Positions 39,006 to 45,271 of a stretch of DNA of 45,271 nucleotides are shown one piece after another (position 1 is the stretch's first letter; each line of letters begins with the position of its first letter). Source of the stretch: a virus. The stretch lies in the IMG/VR virus record IMGVR_UViG_3300048834_000145, positions 1-45,271 of that record, one strand, 5' to 3'. A program made the position numbers and the translations under genes. The notes beneath the pieces were generated by a model, which did not search any database, was not told where the DNA came from, and saw only the letters and a list, made by a program, of their open reading frames with translations.

Positions 39006-39454
39006 TGGCGACCATGGCGAGCCACGTGGCAGCCCGGCTGGTGCAGGACACGCAGATCGTGTCCTACACCGGAAGCCGTGTCTATGCCCACGACATCCGG
39101 CTCGACGGACCCGACGCGCACCCGGAGATCGTGGGGCCGTACGGGTTCCTGCAGCCGCACATCGTGGTCGATGACGCGGGGGGTGGCGCGGCACCGTTCG
39201 GGCCGTCGGCGGCCTATCAGGACATCATCCACGTCTGGATATTCGCCGAATCCGGCACGACCGGGCGCACGGCGATTGAAGCCTTGACGGCGCGGGTGCT
39301 GGTGCGCCTGCACCGCTGGCAGGAGGCGAACACGAAGGCACTGCTGATGTTCGCGACGAGGACCGGCTACGTGGCCGATCCCTCACCGGCAACCGGGGCA
39401 CAGGAACGGTTGACGTTCAGTGTCGCGGGCGTGATTGCAGGAGTATCGACATGA
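39005..39454 (+). CDS. Tail terminator-like protein
   Basis: The 149-residue product has a helical start, a strand-rich middle (FLQPHIVVDDAGGG) and the segment DIIHVWIFAESGTTGRTAIE then ALTARVLVRLH, a pattern shared with tail terminators such as DUF3168 and gpU-like proteins. It caps the tail tube during assembly. The place before the tail tube gene supports it. Confidence 0.75.
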   Translation: MATMASHVAARLVQDTQIVSYTGSRVYAHDIRLDGPDAHPEIVGPYGFLQPHIVVDDAGGGAAPFGPSAAYQDIIHVWIFAESGTTGRTAIEALTARVLVRLHRWQEANTKALLMFATRTGYVADPSPATGAQERLTFSVAGVIAGVST

Positions 39455-39600
39455 CCGACAAGGACACGGACCAGACCGCCACGGAGAAGAAGCTGGCGGA
39501 TGACTACCTCAAGGACTTCACCCGCAAGCCGGGCTATTCGTACCGGCTCAAGGTCGTGGGCGGCGAGACGCGCGTGATCGTCAAGAAGCTCGGGAAGTAA
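39451..39600 (+). CDS. 49-residue basic protein
   Basis: A small gene in an ATGA overlap with the tail terminator. The product is Lys/Asp-rich (DQTATEKKLADDYLKDFTRK) with a strand end (YRLKVVGGETRVIVKKLGK). It has the look of small tail-module proteins; function unknown. Confidence 0.6.
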   Translation: MTDKDTDQTATEKKLADDYLKDFTRKPGYSYRLKVVGGETRVIVKKLGK

Positions 39601-39603
39601 CCC

Positions 39604-40251
39604 ATGCCACGCCTGGAGTTCGCGTCGTACAGCCCGTTTCACGACATCGAGGGGACCGTCGCCAAACTCAAGGCGAAGCACCCCACGATCTCGGATCACG
39701 GCATCAACGTCGCCGTGAAGCGGATGCTGGACGGCTACAAGCCGCGGCACAAGGGGCTGGTCGTCCACCTCTACGGGGCGGACATCCTGACCGCTGACCT
39801 CGAGGACATCCCGGCGTGGCCATGGGTGAGCGATGCCGAGAAACGGCGTATCCAGAAGTACCCGATCGACAAGGGCGAACGGGTGCCGAACGACGTGGAC
39901 GCAGAAGTGCGGCGGATGGTGCAGGAGGAAATGGCGGGGCGTCTCAGCCCATGGATGATCCACCGCTCGGTGCTCATCTCCCCGCCCGGCCTGCAACAGA
40001 CCTACGTGTGGCGGCAGGCGAACGACTGGATACAGGAGGTGACGGACGCGGACTACGCCCTGATTCTCTCGACGCCCTACAACCGGCGCCATTTCCGCGA
40101 TCCGGACATTCACGGCCCGTATGTGCCGGTTCGATCGTACGACACGCCGGGTGAGGAAATCGGCAGGGCGCGGTCCCTGCGCGACGCGGAATACCTGATG
40201 CGCCATGTGACGCGCCGGCCGCAATGGTCCGGCACGGACGTGGCGGACTAA
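39604..40251 (+). CDS. Tail-module protein, unknown
   Basis: The 215-residue product is charged and mixed. It has RLEFASYSPFHDIEGTVAKL, TISDHGINVAVKRMLDGYKP, a Tyr/Arg-rich end and a helical AEVRRMVQEEMAGRLSPWMI. No family is recognised. It sits between the tail terminator and the tail tube gene, where other phages have none or a small gene, so it may be an accessory of the tail or a late cargo gene. Confidence 0.6.
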   Translation: MPRLEFASYSPFHDIEGTVAKLKAKHPTISDHGINVAVKRMLDGYKPRHKGLVVHLYGADILTADLEDIPAWPWVSDAEKRRIQKYPIDKGERVPNDVDAEVRRMVQEEMAGRLSPWMIHRSVLISPPGLQQTYVWRQANDWIQEVTDADYALILSTPYNRRHFRDPDIHGPYVPVRSYDTPGEEIGRARSLRDAEYLMRHVTRRPQWSGTDVAD

Positions 40252-40265
40252 CCAAGGAGGGCGGC

Positions 40266-40823
40266 ATGGCCGCAACGACCTACAACCTCAACCACCTGCA
40301 GGCGGCCACGAACGACGGCTCGCCAACGTACGTGGACATCAACTACGCGATCAGCTTCGAGCCGAACATCACCCAGGAGAATGAATCCTTCCGGGCGGAT
40401 GGTGCGGTCGTGGTGACCGCGCAGGGCGCACCGGAAGGCGCGCTGTCGCTCTCGTTCGGCTCGTACGATACGGATGCCTTTGCGGTCCTGACGGGCGGCA
40501 CGTCCAGTTCGTCCGGGTCGGCCGGCACGCTGATCGAGCGGCTGGAAATCCCGGCCGACTACAGCGCGCCGTCGGTGATCCTGGTCGCGTGGCTGCCCAA
40601 CGTGGACGGCAACAGCACCAGCGCCGGCCTGCGGATCACGGTCCCGAACGCCAAGGTCAACATGCCGTCGGCCGCGTTCGGGCAACAGACGTGGTCGGAG
40701 TTCTCGGCGGACGGCTCGTTCAGCGCGGACGCCAACGACGTGATGTTGATCTTCGAGGATCTGGCGACCGCGCCAACCTTCACCACCGGCGTGATTCCGA
40801 CCAACCTGACGGCCCCGGCCTAG
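40266..40823 (+). CDS. Major tail (tube) protein
   Basis: The ATG at 40266 follows aaggagggc. The 185-residue product is beta-rich with the pattern of siphophage tube proteins: YAISFEPNITQENESFRADG, EGALSLSFGSYDTDAFAVLT, ITVPNAKVNMPSAAFGQQTW and a FSADGSFSAD turn. Many copies stack into the tail tube. A strong hairpin after the stop may limit read-through to the chaperone genes. Confidence 0.82.
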   Translation: MAATTYNLNHLQAATNDGSPTYVDINYAISFEPNITQENESFRADGAVVVTAQGAPEGALSLSFGSYDTDAFAVLTGGTSSSSGSAGTLIERLEIPADYSAPSVILVAWLPNVDGNSTSAGLRITVPNAKVNMPSAAFGQQTWSEFSADGSFSADANDVMLIFEDLATAPTFTTGVIPTNLTAPA

Positions 40824-40833
40824 TCGATACGTA

Positions 40834-40857
40834 GCGGGGCGGCTGCGGCCGCCCCGC
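40834..40857 (+). terminator. Strong hairpin after tail tube gene
   Basis: A ten-base perfect stem (GCGGGGCGGC with GCCGCCCCGC) and loop TGCG lies 11 bases after the tube-protein stop. No T-tract follows, so it may stabilise or attenuate the transcript rather than end it, lowering expression of the chaperone and tape measure compared with the tube protein. Confidence 0.6.
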
Positions 40858-40882
40858 CCACCACAAAAGGATACGAACACCC

Positions 40883-41467
40883 ATGACCATTCGCGCCCTC
40901 ACCCGTGACGCCTACCTCCAGCACCAGCAGAAGATTCGCGAACAGGGGCTGCAGTTTCCCCTTGCCGCATCATCCCTCGGCATGGATGACCCCCTGAAGG
41001 CCCGTGCACGCCGGATCAACACCACCGACCGGGCCGCGATCGAAGCCCTGCCCACCGCCGTGCAGGAGACGGTCTGGAAGGGCATCAAGGAGTTCGAGCG
41101 TCAACAGAAGGCAGCGACGCCGGCCCAGTCCCTGATCGAAGCCGCCATCAAGAATGAGGAACAGATGGCCGCCGCTGATGCCTTTTGCATCGCGGCGTTC
41201 ATGGGTATCTACCAGGGCGATGACCAGATCGCCAGCGGCCTGGTTGGCACCACGGCCGAACTGGCCGGCTCACCGGATGCGTGGGTGGTCACCGATATTG
41301 CCGCCGAGGATCGCATCAGTTTCTTCTATGCCTGCCTTGACGCCGATTCCGCGAGCGCGAAGCAATTGAAGATGTTTCGTGGCCCGGCCCCGGAGCGTGT
41401 ACCGGCTGGCCCGGCTGGCGGACTGGACACGCTCACGACCATCGGAGTTGTTGAATCTGCCGGGTGA
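40883..41467 (+). CDS. Tail assembly chaperone (G-like)
   Basis: The 194-residue product is helical and lies directly before the tape-measure region, as the G protein does in lambda. Segments include KARARRINTTDRAAIEALPT, QSLIEAAIKNEEQMAAADAF and WVVTDIAAEDRISFFYACLD. A second coding frame begins near its end and forms the T-like extension. The chaperone coats the tape measure during tail assembly. Confidence 0.8.
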   Translation: MTIRALTRDAYLQHQQKIREQGLQFPLAASSLGMDDPLKARARRINTTDRAAIEALPTAVQETVWKGIKEFERQQKAATPAQSLIEAAIKNEEQMAAADAFCIAAFMGIYQGDDQIASGLVGTTAELAGSPDAWVVTDIAAEDRISFFYACLDADSASAKQLKMFRGPAPERVPAGPAGGLDTLTTIGVVESAG

Positions 41468-41735
41468 CGGCTACGAGCCGGACCAGTGCCTCGACTTCGA
41501 TTTCGCGGTCATGGACTGGTGGGATCGGTTCGACGCCTACCGCCGGGAACAGAAGCTGGTCACGCCGCCCAAGACCAACCGCCACCAGATCGCGGTGCCG
41601 AAGTACGACAGCGATGCCGAGATCCTGCAGGCGCACTACGGCCTCGGTGGGCCGGGAGCGCAGACGGTGGACCCGGTGGTTGCGGCAATGACCGACGACG
41701 ACCTGGCCGAATTGCTCGATGGGTGGGACGCCTAA
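41379..41735 (+). CDS. Tail assembly chaperone extension (T-like, by frameshift)
   Basis: This frame, +1 to the G-like gene, is strongly coding after about 41400: SVYRLARLADWTRSRPSELL, LDFDFAVMDWWDRFDAYRRE and DPVVAAMTDDDLAELLDGWD. Its 89-base overlap with the G-like gene is the usual place for programmed frameshifting that makes a G-T fusion. A +1 or -2 slip would join them; no canonical slippery heptamer is visible. The GTG at 41379 alone is a weaker explanation. Confidence 0.75.
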   Translation: MARPRSVYRLARLADWTRSRPSELLNLPGDGYEPDQCLDFDFAVMDWWDRFDAYRREQKLVTPPKTNRHQIAVPKYDSDAEILQAHYGLGGPGAQTVDPVVAAMTDDDLAELLDGWDA

Positions 41736-42118
41736 TCCTGCAACACCAGGAGGGCGACAATCTTCCCAGCGGCAACGTGGACCATCATCAGCGCCTGGAT
41801 GCCGTCCCGGTAGGTGTAGGCGAATGCGCGCGTCCCCTGCTCGGCAACCGTGTCGGTGGACCATCTCGCGCCACCCTGCCGCCGCCGGGATGCATCATCC
41901 TCGACGTACTGCCAGTACAGGTCGTCAAGGTCGAATACGGCGGGGCTGAACAGGTCGTAGACGCGCTCAATGTCGCCCCCATTGGCGACATACCGGATAT
42001 AGGCCCGCATCACGTCGGCGGGCGAAGCGAATGCTTCCGGGGTGGCATCCTGCGACAACGCGACGGCGGGCAACAGGGCCGGGATTCCGGCAAGCAATGT
42101 GCGGCGATTCATGGGCAT
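41732..42118 (-). CDS. Tat-exported cargo protein (moron)
   Basis: The 128-residue product begins NRRTLLAGIPALLPAVALS, a twin-arginine signal (NRRTLLAG) with a hydrophobic core and a likely cleavage before QDATPEA. The mature part (PADVMRAYIRYVANGGDIER, FSPAVFDLDDLYWQYVED) may have an NTF2-like fold. It is inverted inside the tail operon, has its own promoter and shares a CTAA stop overlap with the T-like gene. It is likely expressed in lysogens as an exported protein. The post-signal motif resembles exported proteins of Thermomicrobia-like Chloroflexota. Confidence 0.75.
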   Translation of the reverse strand: MPMNRRTLLAGIPALLPAVALSQDATPEAFASPADVMRAYIRYVANGGDIERVYDLFSPAVFDLDDLYWQYVEDDASRRRQGGARWSTDTVAEQGTRAFAYTYRDGIQALMMVHVAAGKIVALLVLQD

Positions 42119-42131
42119 TCTCCTTGACGCG

Positions 42132-42160
42132 ATTCTACCAGTGGACCATCACCCGGTGAA
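42132..42160 (-). promoter_or_regulatory. Promoter for Tat-exported cargo gene
   Basis: On the minus strand, TTCACC (42160-42155), a 17-base spacer and TAGAAT (42137-42132) lead to an aaggag site and the ATG at 42118. It is independent of the tail operon. Confidence 0.65.
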
Positions 42161-42173
42161 TATTCGCGTAGGG

Positions 42174-42286
42174 TAGAATGGTAACCAGACGAATAAGGGC
42201 TGCGCGCCTTTGCTCCGCCCGATCTGTTCCGGCTAGTCCGTCGCCAACGCGACCGCCCAGCCGAATGGATCGGGCGTTTCGTGTTT
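42174..42286 (+). promoter_or_regulatory. Promoter and structured leader before tape measure
   Basis: TAGAAT at 42174-42179 may be a -10. A nine-base inverted pair (CGCCCGATC 42216-42224 and GATCGGGCG 42268-42276) encloses 43 bases and is followed by TTTCGTGTTT, giving a terminator-like form. The tape-measure ATG follows 18 bases later. A similar tail (TTTTCGCGTTT) ends the hairpin before the scaffold gene. Confidence 0.5.
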
Positions 42287-42294
42287 GGACCTTC

Positions 42295-45271
42295 ATGGCC
42301 GTTCTTCTCGGCAGCGCAAGCGCATCAATAACGCTGGACATCTCGCAGTTCATGGGCGCCGCACAGCAGGCCCAGGGCGCGATGACGCAGCTTGCCCAAG
42401 CCGGGACCGGATCGCAGCCGACATTCTTTGACCGCCTCAAGGGGTCGGCCCTCGGCCTCGGCACCGCGCTGGTGGCCCCGATGGCGTTGGGGATCAGCGC
42501 CGCGATCGACCTCGAGCAATCCCTCGCCAACGTGGACGCCGCGCTCGGCAACGTCTCCGATGCCGATCTGTCGATGCTGGCGGACCAGTTCAACGAGATC
42601 GCGATTGCCTCGCAGTTCAGCGCGACCGAAGTGGCCGCTGTCGGTGAGGGACTGGCGAAAGCCGGATTCGACGCCAGCGAACTCCAGAACGTCACCGAGG
42701 CGGTCGTGCTGCTCTCGCAGGCCACCGGGGACGGGCTTGAACCGGCCATGACCGGCGTGATTGCCGCGATGTCGATCTGGTCCGAGGAAATCGTCGGCGT
42801 CGAGAACGCGCTCGGCGATGCCACCCGCGTCTCCGACATCCTGACCACCGCCGCCAACCAGAGTACGGCGTCCCTCTCCGACATCAATGCCGGGATGCGC
42901 TCCCTCGGTCCCGTCGCCGCACAGATGGGCATCGGGTTCGATGAGAGCGCCGCCGCGATTGCCCTCTTTACCAACTACGGCCTGCGCGGGGCCGATGCCG
43001 GTATCTCCCTGGCACGCGGTTTGCAGAACCTCGCCAACCCGACCAGCGAAGCCGCCACCCTCATGGATGAACTCGGGATCGCGGCGTTCGACTCGCAGGG
43101 GTCGTTCGTCGGCTTCCCCGACCTGTTCCGGCAGTTGCAGACGGCGATGGGCGGCATGTCCGACGAGGCGCAACTGATGGCGCTCTCAACCATCTTCGGG
43201 GCCGAGGCGATGGACGTGATGGGCCTCGCGATCCTGCAGGGGGCCGATCCACTGGAAGCCCTGATCGCGCTGATGCAGGAATCGGGGACCGCGTCGGAGC
43301 AATCCGCGATCCGCATGGACACGTTGGGGGCCGCGCTGGGAACGCTCCGCGAGGGCGTGACCACGTTCCTCGGCTCACTGGTGCAGGGGTTGATCCCCGG
43401 CCTGCGGCTGCTCGTGGACGGCGCCAACGTCGTCGTTGACGCGCTGATGAAGATCCCCGCGCCCATCAAGACCGTCATCGGGGCGCTGGCCGGAATGCTG
43501 GCCCTGTTCGCCGGCATCAACATCGGGATCGGGGCGTTCGGCGCGATCACCGGGGCGATGAGCGCGATGGGGATCGGGGCGGGGGCGGCCACGCTCGGCC
43601 TCGGCAGCCTGCTCGGGATCATCGGCGCGGTCGTGGTTGCCGTCGGTGGCCTGTACCTCGCATGGAAAACCAACTTTCTCGGGTTCGCGGACATCGTGGA
43701 CCAGGCGCTCGATCCGCTCCGCAACGTGGTCGGTCGCATCCAAACTGGCTTCCGGGGCGTGACCAACTTCATCAACCGATTCAGGAACGCCCTGCGCGGC
43801 GTGGAACGCCCGGTCAAGTCCGTCACCAATGCGGTGGGGGGCTTTGCCGATGTGATTGGCGGGGGCTTTGAACGGCTCTCGGCCATCCTCTCCCCGCTCG
43901 ATCCGGTTGCCGACACCCTCACCGAGATCGGAGCGGCATTCGGCACGGTCGGTGACGCCCTCGGCTACGCGACTGGCCCGATGCAGGACGTGTCCCGGTT
44001 CTTCGATCAGACGGCCGACGCGGCAACCTCGCTGGGCCGGGTGCTGGACGCGCTCGCGATCGCGATCCGGGGCATCAACGGCGGCGAGATTCCCGGCTGG
44101 CTCACGAGCCTGGCTGACGCCTTCACGGCCGCCAGCGACATCGTTGACGAGTTCTACGCGCGATTCGAAACCGGGCGACTGGCGATGCTGGCCGAAGGGG
44201 CCAGTGCGCTGGAAGCCACGATGGCCGGGATCCGCTACGCGCTCTCCGGGCTCGATATCGGCGAAGTGCTCATCACCATCGGCTCATGGGCGTTCAACGC
44301 GCTGGTCGACGTGGCCGGGGCGCTGGCCTCGTGGGTGCAGGATACGGCGCTCCCCGCTGCGGCATCGGCCGCTGGCACCGTCCGGGATGTGCTGGTCAAC
44401 ATCGGTTCATGGGCGAAAGGGATCATCACCGACCTCGCGCCGTACGTCGCCATGTGGGCTGAGGACGCGGTGTCCGGGCTGGCCACGGCGGCAAGCACCG
44501 TGTGGGGCGTGATCGTCAATATCGGCAGCTGGGCGAAGGGGATCGTCTCGGACATCTGGCCCTACGTCACGATGTGGGCAGAGGAAGCGATCGGCGCGGC
44601 CACCGGGGCCGTCAGCACGCTCTGGAACGTGTTGGTGAATATCGGCAGCTGGGCAAAGGGCATCGTCTCCGACCTGGGGCCATATGTCGCCATGTGGGCC
44701 ACGGAAGCCATTGGCACCGTGACCGACGCCGTCAGCACCCTCTGGGGTGTTGTGGTCAACATCGGCTCATGGGCCAAAGGGATTGTGTCCGACATCTGGC
44801 CCTACATCGAACAATGGTCACAGGATGCCTGGACCTCGGTCAGTGGTGGCGTGGTTGATCTGGTCGAAGCCGTCAAACTCGGCATCGACAACTTCGAGGC
44901 AGAACTCGATGAATCGGCATTCTGGTCCGAGGTCAAGAGCGCAATCAATGAGTTGTGGACCGTCTCGGACTCGACGCTCGCAGATGTCTATGCAACGGGC
45001 CGGGAGCAGGGCCGAAATATTGGCGCAAAGCTGGTCGAAGCGTTGTTCGGTGGCATGGCCGAATCGAGCGGCGGGGGTGGGGGCGGCGAACCGGCCCTGA
45101 ATCAGGCATACGGCAGCCAGCGGAATCTCACGGACGCGGCCGCCGGATATCTTGACAACTTGCTGGTTGGCGTCGTGCAGGGCGCATGGGATCAGATCAA
45201 GGTCGAGATAAGCGAAGAATGGGAACAGGTCAAGACGGACTTTAGTGCAATCTTCGATGGTGGTCTGCCGG
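42295..45271 (+). CDS. Tail tape-measure protein, N-terminal part (continues at base 1)
   Basis: The ATG at 42295 opens a frame that runs without a stop to the window end and continues in frame at base 1 (45145 aligns with base 1; 950 codons to that point). The N-terminal 350 residues match the TP901-type tape-measure core: ITLDISQFMGAAQQAQ, LSMLADQFNEIAIASQFSAT, GEGLAKAGFDASELQ and DINAGMRSLGPVAAQMG. Residues about 390-455 are strongly hydrophobic (VIGALAGMLALFAGINIG). Residues about 661-860 are five 40-residue repeats with NIGSWAKGI. A poly-Gly linker lies near residue 924. Full length about 1402 residues. Confidence 0.93.
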   Translation, partial: MAVLLGSASASITLDISQFMGAAQQAQGAMTQLAQAGTGSQPTFFDRLKGSALGLGTALVAPMALGISAAIDLEQSLANVDAALGNVSDADLSMLADQFNEIAIASQFSATEVAAVGEGLAKAGFDASELQNVTEAVVLLSQATGDGLEPAMTGVIAAMSIWSEEIVGVENALGDATRVSDILTTAANQSTASLSDINAGMRSLGPVAAQMGIGFDESAAAIALFTNYGLRGADAGISLARGLQNLANPTSEAATLMDELGIAAFDSQGSFVGFPDLFRQLQTAMGGMSDEAQLMALSTIFGAEAMDVMGLAILQGADPLEALIALMQESGTASEQSAIRMDTLGAALGTLREGVTTFLGSLVQGLIPGLRLLVDGANVVVDALMKIPAPIKTVIGALAGMLALFAGINIGIGAFGAITGAMSAMGIGAGAATLGLGSLLGIIGAVVVAVGGLYLAWKTNFLGFADIVDQALDPLRNVVGRIQTGFRGVTNFINRFRNALRGVERPVKSVTNAVGGFADVIGGGFERLSAILSPLDPVADTLTEIGAAFGTVGDALGYATGPMQDVSRFFDQTADAATSLGRVLDALAIAIRGINGGEIPGWLTSLADAFTAASDIVDEFYARFETGRLAMLAEGASALEATMAGIRYALSGLDIGEVLITIGSWAFNALVDVAGALASWVQDTALPAAASAAGTVRDVLVNIGSWAKGIITDLAPYVAMWAEDAVSGLATAASTVWGVIVNIGSWAKGIVSDIWPYVTMWAEEAIGAATGAVSTLWNVLVNIGSWAKGIVSDLGPYVAMWATEAIGTVTDAVSTLWGVVVNIGSWAKGIVSDIWPYIEQWSQDAWTSVSGGVVDLVEAVKLGIDNFEAELDESAFWSEVKSAINELWTVSDSTLADVYATGREQGRNIGAKLVEALFGGMAESSGGGGGGEPALNQAYGSQRNLTDAAAGYLDNLLVGVVQGAWDQIKVEISEEWEQVKTDFSAIFDGGLP
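44275..44877 (+). repeat. Five tandem repeats (about 120 bp) in tape measure
   Basis: Units start near 44275, 44398, 44518, 44638 and 44758. Each encodes 40-41 residues with a NIGSWAKGIVSD start and a WPYVxMWAEEA middle. Spacing of the last four is exactly 120 bases. Trp-rich tandem repeats are typical of tape measures and may set tail length. Confidence 0.85.
45145..45271. repeat. Terminal direct repeat, right copy
   Basis: Identical to bases 1-127; see the left copy. It contains tape-measure codons in frame with both ends, so the two ends of the window are one locus. Confidence 0.95.

Noticed and set aside
42135-43946. Long open frames on the minus strand opposite the tape measure
   Set aside because: GC-rich coding DNA leaves the complement open by chance. 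The plus-strand tape-measure frame is well supported and the minus-strand translations are Ser/Arg/Pro-rich without domains.
44275-44877. Regular 120-base spacing as a CRISPR array
   Set aside because: The repeats are coding, diverged and lack short palindromic repeats with unique spacers; no cas genes are present.
1-45271. tRNA or rRNA genes
   Set aside because: No cloverleaf-like segment or rRNA sequence was noticed on reading; a dedicated tRNA scan was not possible here.

Overview
The window looks like one complete genome of a temperate, siphovirus-like tailed phage, assembled as a circle and cut open inside the tail tape-measure gene. The first 127 bases recur exactly as the last 127 (1-127 = 45145-45271), so the unique circle is about 45,144 bp. 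The tape-measure gene starts at 42295, runs off the right edge and continues in frame from base 1 to 1359 (1402 codons plus stop). The DNA is GC-rich with tightly packed genes, many joined by ATGA, GTGA or TGATG overlaps. The host cannot be read directly. A Tat-exported cargo gene whose mature end begins QDATPEA resembles exported proteins of Chloroflexota (Thermomicrobia-like) bacteria, so such a host is a tentative inference.

Layout, starting at the packaging promoter near 29.6 kb on the + strand: small and large terminase, SPP1-type portal, MuF/gp7 head protein, an inserted HNH homing endonuclease, three small genes, scaffold, HK97-fold capsid, head-tail connectors, tail terminator, tail tube protein, tail chaperone with a frameshifted extension, an inverted Tat-signal cargo gene, then the tape measure. 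Past the junction follow distal tail and hub proteins and a run of adhesin or fibre genes (Ig-like, lectin-like, beta-propeller, LamG plus PKD) to about 10 kb. Next come small membrane proteins, a second HNH gene on the minus strand, a two-enzyme endolysin and a holin candidate, closed by a strong hairpin at 14.34 kb.

From 14.4 to 15.8 kb a minus-strand cluster of small genes is read from a good sigma70-like promoter, back to back with a plus-strand promoter for an excisionase-like gene. From 16.7 to 18.6 kb lie a large serine recombinase and an XRE repressor, translationally coupled on the minus strand. A palindromic operator region separates them from the rightward early operon. That operon (18.7-29.6 kb) holds a ribbon-helix-helix protein, a third HNH gene, many small unknowns, a probable recombination protein, an orphan beta-class DNA methyltransferase, a replication initiator with a probable origin inside its gene, a T7 gp4-like primase-helicase and a RusA-like resolvase.

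The most interesting signal is a repeated upstream element: a -10 box followed by two hairpins just before the start codon. It precedes two of the HNH genes and also occurs, with compensating base changes and no HNH gene, in front of the replication initiator. Other points of interest are a coding stretch without a start codon in the membrane-protein operon, a probable +1/-2 frameshift in the tail chaperone gene, hairpins between late promoters and their genes, and a lambda-O-like origin.
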